Part shown: piece after piece, positions 21,905-32,331 of the stretch
Numbering within the stretch: position 1 is the first letter of the stretch
Layout: every line of letters begins with the position of its first letter
From: Aradus depressus
Lineage: Eukaryota > Arthropoda > Insecta > Hemiptera > Aradidae
DNA length: 64,000 nt
Direction: 5' to 3'
Assembly: GCA_963662175.1 (NCBI GenBank)
Contig: OY759214.1
Span: forward strand, 105,424,115 to 105,488,114
Made by a program: the position numbers and the translations under genes
Notes under the pieces: generated by a model
The model's database searches: none
The model's input: only the letters and a program-made list of their open reading frames with translations
What the model was told of the DNA's origin: nothing

Positions 21905-24900
21905 AGTAGGAGCCAGACAATAAGATACTCAACTTTCTGTGTGGCTTCATTCTGGAATCCCACTCAGAATCCATGATCAATGACAGACCTTGCGATAAGG
22001 GTAGGAGCCAGACTATACGATACTCAACTATCTGTATGGCATCATTCTGGAATCCCACTCAGAATCCATGATCAATGACAGACCTTGCGATAAGGGTAGG
22101 ACCCAGACTATACGATACTCAACTATCTGTATGGCATCATTCTGGAATCCCACTCAGAATCCATGATCAATGACAGACCTTGCGATAAGGGTAGGAGCCA
22201 GACAATAAGATACTCAACTTTCTGTGTGGCTTCATTCTGGAATCCCACTCAGAATCCATGATCAATGACAGACCTTGCGATAAGGGTAGGAGCCAGACTA
22301 TACGATACTCAACTATCTGTATGGCATCATTCTGGAATCCCACTCAGAATCCATGATCAATGACAGACCTTGCGATAAGGGTAGGAGCCAGACAATAAGA
22401 TACTCAACTTTCTGTGTGGCTTCATTCTGGAATCCCACTCAGAATCCATGATCAATGACAGACCTTGCGATAAGGGTAGGAGCCAGACAATAAGATACTC
22501 AACTTTCTGTGTGGCTTCATTCTGGAATCCCACTCAGAATCCATGATCAATGACAGACCTTGCGATAAGGGTAGGAGCCAGACTATACGATACTCAACTA
22601 TCTGTGTGGCTTCATTCTGGAATCCCACTCAGAATCCATGATCAATGACAGACCTTGCGATAAGGGTAGGAGCCAGACTATACGATACTCAACTATCTGT
22701 ATGGCTTCATTCTGGAATCCCACTCAGAATCCATGATCAATGACAGACCTTGCGATAAGGGTAGGAGCCAGACTATACGATATTCAACTATCTGTATGGC
22801 ATCATTCTGGAATCCCACTCAGAATCCATGATCAATGACAGACCTTGCGATAAGGGTAGGAGCCAGACTATACGATACTCAACTACCTGTATGGCATCAT
22901 TCTGGAATCCCACTCAGAATCCATGATCAATGACAGACCTTGCGATAAGGGTAGGAGCCAGATTATACGATACTCAACTTTCTGTGTGGCTTCATTCTGG
23001 AATCCCACTCAGAATCCATGATCAATGACAGACCTTGCGATAAGGGTAGGAGCCAGACTATACGATACTCAACTATCTGTATGGCATCATTCTGGAATCC
23101 CACTCAGAATCCATGATCAATGACAGACCTTGCGATAAGGGTAGGAGCCAGACTATACGATACTCAACTACCTGTATGGCATCATTCTGGAATCCCACTC
23201 AGAATCCATGATCAATGACAGACCTTGCGATAAGGGTAGGAGCCAGACTATACGATATTCAACTATCTGTATGGCATCATTCTGGAATCCCACTATTAAT
23301 CCATGATCAATGACAGACCTTGCGATAAGGGTAGGAGCCAGACTATACGATACTCAACTACCTGTATGGCATCATTCTGGAATCCCACTCAGAATCCATG
23401 ATCAATGACAGACCTTGCGATAAGGGTAGGAGCCAGATTATACGATACTCAACTTTCTGTGTGGCTTCATTCTGGAATCCCACTCAGAATCCATGATCAA
23501 TGACAGACCTTGCGATAAGGGTAGGAGCCAGACTATACGATACTCAACTATCTGTATGGCATCATTCTGGAATCCCACTCAGAATCCATGATCAATGACA
23601 GACCTTGCGATAAGGGTAGGAGCCAGACTATACGATACTCAACTACCTGTATGGCATCATTCTGGAATCCCACTCAGAATCCATGATCAATGACAGACCT
23701 TGCGATAAGGGTAGGAGCCAGACTATACGATACTCAACTATCTGTATGGCATCATTCTGGAATCCCACTCAGAATCCATGATCAATGACAGACCTTGCGA
23801 TAAGGGTAGGAGCCAGACTATACGATACTCAACTACCTGTATGGCATCATTCTGGAATCCCACTCAGAATCCATGATCAATGACAGACCTTGCGATAAGG
23901 GTAGGAGCCAGACTATACGATACTCAACTATCTGTGTGGCTTCATTCTGGAATCCCACTCAGAATCCATGATCAATGACAGACCTTGCGATAAGGGTAGG
24001 AGCCAGACTATACGATACTCAACTATCTGTGTGGCTTCATTCTGGAATCCCACTCAGAATCCATGATCAATGACAGACCTTGCGATAAGGGTAGGAGCCA
24101 GACTATACGATACTCAACTATCTGTATGGCATCATTCTGGAATCCCACTCAGAATCCATGATCAATGACAGACCTTGCGATAAGGGTAGGAGCCAGGCTA
24201 TACGATACTCAACTATCTGTGTGGCTTCATTCTGGAATCCCACTCAGAATCCATGATCAATGACAGACCTTGCAATAAGGGTAGGGCCACACAATACGAT
24301 ACCCAACTTTCTGTATGGCATCATTCTGGAATCCCACTCAGAATCCATGATCAATGACAGACCTTGCGATAAGGGTAGGAGCCAGACTATACGATACTCA
24401 ACTTTCTGTATGGCATCATTCTGGAATCCCACTCAGAATCCATGATCAATGACAGACCTTGCGATAAGGGTAGGAGCCAGACTATACGATACTCAACTAT
24501 CTGTATGGCATCATTCTGGAATACCACACAGAATCCATGATCAATGACAAACCTTGCGATAAGGGTAGGAGCCAGACTATACGATACTCAACTATCTGTG
24601 TGGCTTCATTCTGGAATCCCACTCAGAATCCATGATCAACGACAAACCTTGCAATAAGGGTAGGGCCACACAATACGATACTCAACTTTCGGTATGGCAT
24701 CATTCTGGAATCCCACTCAGAATCCATGATCAATGACAAACCTTGCGATAAGGGTAGGAGCCAGACTATACGATACTTAACTTTCTGTATGGCATCATTC
24801 TGGAATACCACACAGAATCCATGATCAATGACAAACCTTGCAATAAGGGTAGGAGCCAGACTATACGATACTCAACTTTCTGTATGGCATCATTCTGGAA

Positions 24901-25055
24901 TCCCACTCAGAATCCATGATCAATGACAAACCTTGCGATAAGGGTAGGAGCCAGACTATACGATACTCAACTTTCTGTATGGCTTCATTCTGGAATCCCA
25001 CACAGAATCCATGATCAATGACAAACCTTGCGATAAGGGTAAGGCCACACAATAC
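21905..25055 (+). repeat. 95-bp satellite array, about 33 monomers
   Basis: TCTGGAATCCCACTCAGAAT recurs every 95 bp from 21951 to 24989 (94 bp in two variant units). Monomers fall into types, for example 'CTATACGATACTCAACTATC' with 'GGCATCAT' against 'CAATAAGATACTCAACTTTC' with 'GGCTTCAT'. Three independent variants repeat at exactly 475 bp (5 x 95): see findings. Units after about 24270 are more diverged, as expected at an array edge. 95 is not a multiple of three, so the frames through it are not genes. Confidence 0.97.
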
Positions 25056-25168
25056 TAAATTAACTAACGACTTTTGCTAGCTAGCAAAGACCAAAAAACT
25101 GGGAGATAAAATCTGTGAAAAATATATATTATTATAAACTCAGAATCTCCTTAGGTAACAAAATATAG

Positions 25169-25412
25169 TCAGTTATTGTGACTCATGCCCGGGCATTAAC
25201 TTCGAGGTCCATCGCCTGCTACCGGAGCACTGTTTCGTCGCTCTGATTGTCATGAACCCAAATCTACTATGGGAGTCCTAAATGTTGTCTACTCAGTTTT
25301 CGTCACCTAAAGTAGGGGTCTTTAACGAGTACTTAACATCACACAGGCTCGGGACCATCGCTTTACGTCCCTTCCGAATCGCCACGTGCTCAAGGTATTT
25401 CACCTCGAATAG
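25169..25412 (-). repeat. SINE-A 3' part, reverse
   Basis: Starts 'GTTATTGTGACTCATGCCCG' and runs through 'CTACTATGGGAGTCCTAAA' to the 'CACCTCGAATAGAATG' region. The tRNA head is missing. Diverged. Confidence 0.75.
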
Positions 25413-25427
25413 AATGAATGTATAATT

Positions 25428-25690
25428 CAAGTGCCTATGATTTTCAGCCAAATCGGGGAGAGATAAGAAGAGATTAAGGGGGTGAGAGGTCATCACAAAA
25501 AACTGAAAACTACCGAATGAATGTATCGACACAAAATTTAGTATGAGGATTAGAAATCCATATGTAAGTCAACTATTGATTTTTACCCCAAACTATCTAC
25601 TGATTTTGGAGGGAGAGCAAAAACATAGTTGATTAATTCGTGCTGGGGAAGCACATTATCGATGATTCACCGACAGTTTATTTTCCTCAT
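25428..25690 (-). repeat. DR1 copy, reverse
   Basis: 'GATTTTCAGCCAAATCGG', 'ATGAATGTATCGACACAAAA', 'GTATGAGGATT', 'GTGCTGGGGAAGCACA' and 'CGATGATTCACCGACAG' follow the complete reverse DR1 order. Confidence 0.7.
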
Positions 25691-25821
25691 CAATTTGTAT
25701 AATTGTTAAAAAAAGTTGAATATATTAACGGAAAACTGCCATCGCAGGAATTTCAAATTTAGAGCCAGATAATGTAAGGACGTTATACCAATAAAGAGAA
25801 AAAAAAAAATGTTTGGCGTTA

Positions 25822-26056
25822 TTTTTTTATTTTATTTTATTTTTTTTTTATTTTTTTTTTTTTTTGGCCTTATGTACGATGCATATTAGCCATGACTCTT
25901 ATAATTATATTACTTATTTACGACATCCATGGCCCCGGGAGAAAGTTTTATCTACGAAATAAAACTCACTCCCGGACGGGATTCGAACCCGCAAACCATG
26001 GTGGACCATTCTACCAAAGCCCTACGCTCTAGCCCGCACGGCCACCATGGCTCCCT
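25822..26056 (-). repeat. SINE-B, full copy with TSD
   Basis: A tRNA-derived SINE read on the minus strand: GTGCGGGCTAGAGCGTAGGG (A-box side), GCGGGTTCGAATCCCG (B box), GTGAGTTTTATTTCGTAGAT, an AT-rich body and a poly(A) (T-run at 25845-25866). GTTTGGCGTTA at 25811-25821 and GTTTGCCGTTA at 26057-26067 are an 11-bp TSD with one mismatch. Its head supplies the 39-bp minisatellite at 41.5 and 46.6 kb. Confidence 0.9.
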
Positions 26057-26067
26057 GTTTGCCGTTA

Positions 26068-26503
26068 GCCCCCCTCCAGAAAATTTCTCATTTCTAATTC
26101 AACATTTCGTAACAAACATCGATATATTTACTTATAATCATAACATACTACTGCCAACTGACATTAATGTTGTTGGAGATGATGTCATGACAACTAAAAT
26201 AGATACTAAACTAACCTAGCCAGTACATGAAAAGACACAATGGATTAGCAAGTTTCTTTAAAATTCTTCAAACAACGTTGAATAACCGGAAAATTTCATA
26301 AATGTCCCTCATGCGAATCGACAATTCACTCCATGAACAAAAATCTAATTTCAAATAATTAAATCAACATATGTTTCCACGAACGATTATCTTGTTTAAT
26401 AGTAAATTTTGGATTAATTTTTTTGTTTTTTTAATGAATATTTTAATTTGTATTCTTACGGTGGGTTGATTCGATATACAAAAAATAGAAAGAAAAAAAA
26501 AAT
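26068..26503 (+). promoter_or_regulatory. Upstream region of the gene (no clear core promoter)
   Basis: AT-rich sequence between SINE-B and the start codon. I see no convincing TATA box with an initiator. An in-frame TAG lies 15 nt before the ATG at 26504, so no coding exon needs to join from upstream to complete the frame. Confidence 0.3.
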
Positions 26504-26689
26504 ATGTCGGATTCAGAATATGAAAGCGAGGGGAGTTTCGAAGAGGTGGTGTACTCGAAAGAGGGCACCTTCTTACTGACCAGAGGAGGCAGCGAAGAGG
26601 ACGTCCTGTCAGCGGACTCAGGAGCGAATCTGTCTCTGTTCGGGGAAGACATGACCAGTGAAGAAGATGTTACAAGAACCACGGAGAAG
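26504..26689 (+). CDS. Exon 1 of the acidic coiled-coil gene
   Basis: 62 codons from ATG, in an A-rich leader (AAAAAAAAAATATG). The donor is GAGAAG|GTATCG, phase 0. Reading on would run into the intron and stop at 26735-26737. The codons encode an acidic N-terminus ending in TRTTEK. Confidence 0.8.
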
Positions 26690-29600
26690 GTATCGAAATA
26701 TATATCTACTCATATCCTGTCAATAGTTGTCCTGTGATCCGCCGGAAAGTACTTCCCCAGCTCGCAAATTACATATCTACCTCTGAAACCAATCAATCGA
26801 TTTGGCTGAAAATAGATAGGGGTCGATATATTCATTCTATCGGGAGCTATGTTGTACTGTGTTCACAGACATGATCTATCACTTCGACAGCCATACATAG
26901 TGTAGGTTATATAATCGATCGGACATTCAATATTGGGTTTTTAACCGGAACTTCATGTTTTACGACCCCTGAATCTAAAAATGAAAAAAATAATGTTATC
27001 ATCATCAAATCCTAAAATTGTATATAAGCATTAAGAAGTCCCTCATTAAGATACCTATTGATTGTTCAGTCAATTCGGTTTGAGAGGAAAACGGTTGAGA
27101 TGGAAAGCGTCACATTATTTGACATTTTCGTTCAGGGGAAGTACATTGCCAATGTTTTACCTTTTTTTTTTTTTTCATTTTTGAAATTAAAAGGTTCGGA
27201 AAACAAAAAATTCTGGCGAAAAATGAACATGGAATTTTTTCTATTGTTGGCGTCACAGAACGTTCTGTTACACGCTTAGTTCATTGAACGCGAACAAAAC
27301 CTGATGACCCTTCCACTGTACTCTTCGTATCATAACAACCGATATGTTCATAAACTGATGTTTATAGATTAATTGTAAAAAATATATATTATATATTCAA
27401 TAATTGATACGAGTCGACAATATCTTCACAATATTGAGTTTCTGTCGTGTAAATAAAAAAACAGTATCTGGTCAACGTTTCAGAAACTATTTATTTCCTC
27501 CTTCAAAACCTTATAATGACTTGAGTGGATATAGTCATCAGAAGGCCCTGAAGAAGGAAATAAACAGTTTCTGAAACGTTGGCCAAATACTGAGTTTTTT
27601 TTTTTATACAAGAGAAGCTCGACTTTCCTCAACAGTATAATAACTAATTCACATGTACATTCATTCATAGAATACCCATTGTTATATAAAACTAACAGGT
27701 CATTTCGAAAGGATGCTCATGTGAAATTTTATGAAAATCCGATCATTAATGAGACGCCACATAACCTATATTCTAAGTTGGATGATACTTGAAAGGCTCT
27801 GCAAATTTCGTGAATTTCACGTTTTTTCAGAGAGGCAGAATTGATCTGAGGATCTACGAGGCCTTAATGAATATATATTCATGTGTTTTAAATTTTATAA
27901 ATATATATATATAAATAAATTTTGTTTGATAGGTTGTAGAAAAGGATGAAAAAGTGGTAGAGGAAGAAACAAAGAATGATATAGAAATAATAGTGAGGTC
28001 AGAAGGAGAAGAAGTGGAGGCTGAGGAGACAGACACTGAAGACAGGGCGGGAGGCGGAGATCTATCCTACCGCCACTCCGGCACTAACTCGTCGGTAAGT
28101 AGAGAGGTCAGCATCACACATTGAAGGGTGCCATAAAGCTCATTTTTACCGCCAAACTATGTTTAAATTATATGATTTTAATCATTTAAAGACCTTAAAG
28201 GCCCACTCCCCTCCTCAAAAAAAAAAAAAAAAATCATTTTTATCTCCTGAAACCGCCATTGAATATGAAATTTTGAAAAAATATATTCATAATGAGCTTG
28301 GGAAGAACATAGCCCGTGATTCACCAATTACTTTTTTTATTTTTTTGGATTCAATGGATTGACTATACAAGAAATTCGGGGAAAACAACATAGAATTTCT
28401 ACCTGATTACATAACTTCCCCTATAAGTAGATACGGGTAGTAACATTAATCTCTAATAATGACTTTTCCAGAAAACTACAGAAGAGGCTTATTCGGATGA
28501 CGAAGAAAGGGGAAAAGACGAGCAAGTGGATGCCGGACGTGACAGTGAAGGAGGAGATGCAATTGAACTTGCTCAGAAACTGGAAGAACGACTATGGAGA
28601 CTTCAGAGTGAGATGGAGAAGCTAAGGGTCGGACTAGCAGTGGCAAGGGAGAAGAACAAGGAAGAAGCTGCGGAGATAGAAGCAGCAGCCAGGGAATTGG
28701 AAGAGGCAAAGGCACTCAGCGCTCGACTGCAGCTGATGGAAGAGTCGGACCACGACTGTGCTGCGGAGGGGCATCTCATCCCTGGAGGTAAGTAAGCAGA
28801 GAGGGTATCGGAAGATGTAAAGCCAGGCTGCAGCAGATGGAAGAGTCAGACCACGACTGTGCTGTGGAGGGGCATCTCATCCCTGGAGGTAAGTAAGCAG
28901 AGAGGGTATCGGAAGGTGTAAAGCCAGGCTGCAGCAGATGGAGGAGTTAGAAGTCCAATTGCTGAATTACTGCACTTTAGCTATCCATTTCGTATTCTGA
29001 AAGGTTAAGTCAATAATATTAGTTATCAGAACAATGTTGTAGAGACACTTGCAAGTCCACGCAAGAAGGGGTTATGTATAATTGTTTTGCACTTTTTATG
29101 TTGCACAGTAAATAATGATGACAGTCCAGAATGCATTTGAGCTCTATATTACATATTTCATTGTTGCATAGTTATCAGCAAGCAATATATCTTTATAGAC
29201 GAAGTCTTCAGTATTGTGTGCATTTATTTACAAATGCATTCTAAACTAATTTATATCAAAATTCCCGGATGCAACAAAATTCCAAAAATAAATAAAAGTT
29301 TCTGTTATTACTTCGACCAAATTGTCATGGGCTAACCATTATATTTTCCGGTTCCCATCAAGTTCCGTATTTCCGGTTTCTTCATCTCCCTTCCTTCTAA
29401 CAAGTCTTTTTGTTCCTTTGTCTCGGGCTCTACCGGTCACCTCTGTCTACAGCACGGCAGACCACCCCCCTCCCGGAACTTAACGCTTTTTAGATCAAGT
29501 CCAGGCCCCCAGTTCTACATGTTGAACTGCAACAAGTCATTTTTTTTTTAAAGTGCACCCAACCAGAGGGGAAGCAAAGTTGCAGCATGATGCACTCCAC

Positions 29601-32080
29601 TGCATCTTTGCGACCCCTCCAAAGTTTGAAAAGGTCCTAGACGCCCCGAGGTAGGTTTACTTATAGGTATGTACCAATCCCAAGACGAGTTGGCCATATT
29701 TCTGTACGAGGGGATAGGAAAAAAATTGTGGTGTGCTTGCCTATTCTGCTGAACATCGTGGAATCGATCCTTTTGCCTTTTCCTCGGAAAGGTAAAAAGG
29801 TACCTTAAACGGTAGTCTCGGGCCTTTACGAGGCCAGGTACCCAAGACCACTAGAATCATACGTGAGTAGGCAATAGTTCCCACATCAGAGTCGGACTCA
29901 TATCCACCAGAGCGACAAAAGAGTGCGCTGGTAGTAGACGATACGAACTCGCATCTGAACTGTCACGAGTCACAAACAACAACAACAACCCACTTTAGCT
30001 AAAAACATCTACCCCCAATCAGCCTTCCTAATCTTTTATTATTATATATCTTCTGGGAATTGGTAAGTATGAATTACTTTTTACCATCGGTCAATTAGAA
30101 GTTCTCCTGTCTGTTCCGGCTAATACAAGGAGCATGATACGACATTGATTTATGACCGAGAAAAGTAGTGGCACGTCTCATCAAAAGTCATAAGTTTTAT
30201 AGGAAAAAGCGATAAAAGCTGATTAAGTAATCTGTGATGTATAAAATTACATACATTGTAATTATTAAAATATTATAAAATTAATTATATTTATTTGTAT
30301 AAATTCGTTCTTTGTAAGACCCTTATCCGCTCAGTTCTTCTGTAAGGCACAGAAACCTGGACAACTTCGAAAATGAGCGAAAAGAGCCTATTGGTGTTCG
30401 AAATGAAGGTTCTGAGCAGAATATTTGGAGGAGTGCAAGTAGGCCATGCATGGCGCAGACGCAACAACCAGGAAGGAGCTCCATTTAAGATGGGCAGGAC
30501 ATGTTGCCAGGATGGAAGCTGAGGAAATGCCGAAGAAGCTGCTAACGGAGCCCATTCACGGGGAATTAGACGGCGAGGGAGACCTAAGCTGAGATGGGCA
30601 GATGGTGTGGCAGAAGATGCCCGCATCAGGAACTGGATGTCAGCCGCACAGGATCTAGACAATTGGCGGCTGTTGGTGGAGGAGGCCAGGACCCGTCACC
30701 GGGTTGTAGCGCCATCATGATCATGATTTGTATAAAAACAGTGAAGTAACTAAATTAGTAATTAAATATATGAAGTAGCATTTTGTTTTAAAACGAACCA
30801 ACGAACCAAAAATACGTCCATCAGCGGTTCTAATAAGGTGGACCAGTCTAAGTTGTGTTGTGGAGGTGAGTAGTCTGGGTTGAGATCTGAAGGTGGACGG
30901 TCTAGAGAAGTGTTTTTAGGCTTAAAGTGTGGTGAACCAAGTAGGTGTGAATTAACAGTAAAATCGATGCGCAACGGTCCTTTATTTATTTATACATATA
31001 TATGCCCTAAATAACTTTGATTTGAAGAATGGGCAATATTTAAAAAGAAAAGAGACTAAAGTAGATGTAAAAATTAGGTTGTAAGATTTCTTTTTGTAAT
31101 CAATTTGATTTTTTTAAATATTTAAATCTCTTAGTTATTCAATTTATAATGTAGATTTAAGTAAATAAACCCAAATAATTGTTCTCTTATTCTATGCTAT
31201 TCATTTTTCCTGTTAACCCAGTAAGATAATTTATACTTACCTTTGGATTAGATTTAACATTTTTATAAAATTTAGAAAAAAACAATATGGCATCTCTTTA
31301 GTAAATTTTGAAGAAATCCAAATGAAAAGTTTGTTAATTCTTTTTTTTTTTAATACGTGCACTTTTTTCAAAATTGCATGTCTTGAACTTTCGATATTTT
31401 TTAGGGCCCTTTTCAGAAACTACTGTAGAAATCAAAATTTAGTATAAGACCAGCTATAATTTCTACAGGAAATGAGGTAATACTATTTGTTTGTATTAAT
31501 TATTAAAAATATTTTAATTTTATATTTATTCAACATTTACATAACTATTCTTTATCACATTTTAATTGAAAACAGGATAAAATGTATTTAATTAACATAT
31601 GTTTACTAAGTGACAATAGTTTTCAGAGCTGGGAGACTGTACAGAAAAGGTTGCCTGGGAGAGGATCTGGGCGAAGAGACAAGCAGCTGCGGCGGAGTAC
31701 AAGGAAAAGTTGGGAGAGGTGGAAGCACTGTGCAGCGCAGAGCTTGGAAGACTGGAGGCTGCCAGAGGATCTCTGGAGCCGCTCAACAGGATGGCGTCCG
31801 CATGGAAGACATCAACGGGCTACTTCTCCTTTAATCACACCTTGTAAGTATATGTCATAAACAACACCTTTAATGAATTGCCTGTTTCCGGCCCTGACAG
31901 TTTTGAACTGTCCCACAAAAAAATTTCAACTAATTTGTGGTTTTTAGACTTGAACTAGTACGTTGGGGTTGCAGGGTGCCTGCGTTCTACAGAGACTACT
32001 TTGTAGAGGTGGTGACCAGCGTGGACCTGCAGACACAAGAGAAGCGACCACTCTCCAGCAGCTCTGGCAATACCTCTTGA
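26504..32080 (+). CDS. Five-exon acidic coiled-coil protein, function unknown
   Basis: Spliced gene assembled by eye: exons 26504-26689, 27933-28094, 28472-28787, 31627-31843 and 31948-32080, total 1014 nt, 337 residues. All introns are GT-AG and all joins keep frame (phases 0, 0, 1, 2). Residues 1-145 are very acidic and Ser-rich (MSDSEYESEGSFEEVV at the start, long Glu runs), probably disordered. Residues about 148-200 and 230-280 show heptad-like coiled coils (LAQKLEERLWRLQSEMEKL; AAAEYKEKLGEVEAL). The C-terminal 60 residues look folded (MASAWKTSTGYFSFNHT, VPAFYRDYFVEVV). No signal peptide or membrane segment. I do not recognise the family, so no function is assigned. An in-frame stop precedes the ATG and AATAAA follows the stop. 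Confidence 0.82.
26745..27160. repeat. DR1 pieces in intron 1
   Basis: Forward: 'AAGTACTTCCCCAGC', 'TTTGGCTGAAAATAGATAGG', 'ATATTCATTCTATCGGGAG'. Then a reverse piece from about 27000. Confidence 0.55.
27462..27592. repeat. Inverted repeat (foldback) in intron 1
   Basis: Left arm 27462-27505 (CAGTATCTGGTCAACGTTTC onward) pairs with the right arm 27549-27592 with only a few mismatches, leaving a 43-nt loop. It contains AACGTTTCAGAAACT. Confidence 0.8.
27933..28094 (+). CDS. Exon 2 of the acidic coiled-coil gene
   Basis: 54 codons after the acceptor TTTTGTTTGATAG and before the donor TCG|GTAAGT, phase 0 on both sides. Encodes a Glu-rich segment (VVEKDEKVVEEETKNDIEII). The acceptor tract is T-rich, as expected. 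Confidence 0.82.
28472..28787 (+). CDS. Exon 3 of the acidic coiled-coil gene
   Basis: Acceptor ATGACTTTTCCAG, donor GGAG|GTAAGTAA, 316 nt, ends in phase 1. It encodes the first coiled coil and ends in GHLIPGG. The donor and the preceding 45 bp are copied 101 bp downstream. Confidence 0.83.
28727..28960 (+). repeat. 101-bp tandem duplication across the exon 3 donor
   Basis: GAGTC(G/A)GACCACGACTGTG occurs at 28742 and 28843, and CCTGGAGGTAAGTAAGCAGA also repeats 101 bp apart. A partial third copy stops near 28950. It carries a second, intact donor site; using it would add an in-frame TAA just after the first donor. Confidence 0.9.
29728..29988 (+). repeat. SINE-A, old diverged copy in intron 3
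   Basis: 'GTGTGCTTGCCTATTCTGCT', 'ATCGTGGAATCGATCC' (decayed B box), 'AAACGGTAGTCTCGGGCC', 'TCCACCAGAGCGACAAAAGA' and 'GGTAGTAGACGATACGAACT' match SINE-A in order, with many changes. Confidence 0.7.
30307..30725 (+). pseudogene. Non-LTR retrotransposon ORF2 C-terminal remnant in intron 3
   Basis: Translates in pieces, with frame breaks and an internal stop: 'KTLIRSVLL' then 'GTETWTTSKMSEKSL', 'LRWAGHVARMEAEEMPKKLL', 'RGRPKLRWADGVAEDARIRN' and 'AQDLDNWRLLVEEARTRHR'. A W-rich 'L.WAGHV.RM ... RRGRP..RW.D' tail is typical of endonuclease/reverse transcriptase elements of RTE or related clades in insects. Ends near CATCATGATCATGATTTG. Inactive. Confidence 0.8.
31085..31480 (+). repeat. Solo LTR-like fragment in intron 3
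   Basis: The reverse complement aligns with the LTRs at 41558 and 45781: 'TGGATTAGA', 'ATATGGCATCTCTTTAG', 'ATACGTGCACTTTTTTC', 'TTTTTAGGGCCCTTTTC' and 'CTACTGTAGAAATCAAAATT'. It diverges from those LTRs near both ends and is closer to the copy at 51930-52545, so it belongs to a related subfamily. Sense orientation matches the gene. Confidence 0.75.
31627..31843 (+). CDS. Exon 4 of the acidic coiled-coil gene
   Basis: Acceptor ATAGTTTTCAG, donor CACACCTT|GTAAGTAT, 217 nt, phases 1 to 2. Encodes CTEKVAWERIWAKRQAAAEY and a second coiled coil. Translation stays open and coherent across the join with exon 3. Confidence 0.83.
31948..32080 (+). CDS. Exon 5 (last) of the acidic coiled-coil gene
   Basis: Acceptor TTTGTGGTTTTTAG, TGA stop at 32078-32080. 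Encodes LELVRWGCRVPAFYRDYF and a Ser-rich tail. A second in-frame acceptor, GGGGTTGCAG at 31974, would shorten the protein by 9 residues; the sequence alone does not decide between them. Confidence 0.75.
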
Positions 32081-32109
32081 ACTTCCGCGGAACAGAGTTA
32101 ACAATTTCG

Positions 32110-32115
32110 AATAAA
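32110..32115 (+). terminator. Polyadenylation signal AATAAA
   Basis: AATAAA 30 bp after the stop codon of the five-exon gene, giving a very short 3' UTR if used. Confidence 0.6.
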
Positions 32116-32232
32116 GAACTATCCTATGTCAAAAATCAAATTGGAAGAGAGTATTTGTAGTTTTAAGTCGTTTTAGGAACTGTACGTATAAGTAGAGCTT
32201 CAAAGACAGCTTCCTTCATCCTATCTATAATT

Positions 32233-32320
32233 TTTTTATTTTTACTTTCCCAGCTATTTTTTTTTTTTTTTAAATTTATTCTACAATCTGTACAAACAAT
32301 AACAATAAGCAGAAGTGAAA
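32233..32320 (-). mobile_element. 88-bp Jockey-type LINE end with extra 3' sequence
   Basis: TATCTATAATT flanks it perfectly at 32222-32232 and 32321-32331. Read on the minus strand it begins with the same 3' end as the LINE at 13328-14167 (TGCTTATTGTTATTGTTTGT, then CAGATTGTAGAATAAA), has a poly(A), then TAGCTGGGAAAGTAAAA and a second A-rich tail. The extra piece matches a DR1 end, which suggests read-through transcription at the source locus. Confidence 0.8.
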
Positions 32321-32331
32321 TATCTATAATT

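Noticed and set aside
21905..25055. CRISPR-like array
   Set aside because: Units are contiguous 95-bp monomers with no unique spacers, in a eukaryotic repeat context. It is satellite DNA.
28838..28893. An additional coding exon after exon 3
   Set aside because: It is the tandem copy of the exon 3 end; reading into it from exon 3 meets TAA immediately after the first donor.
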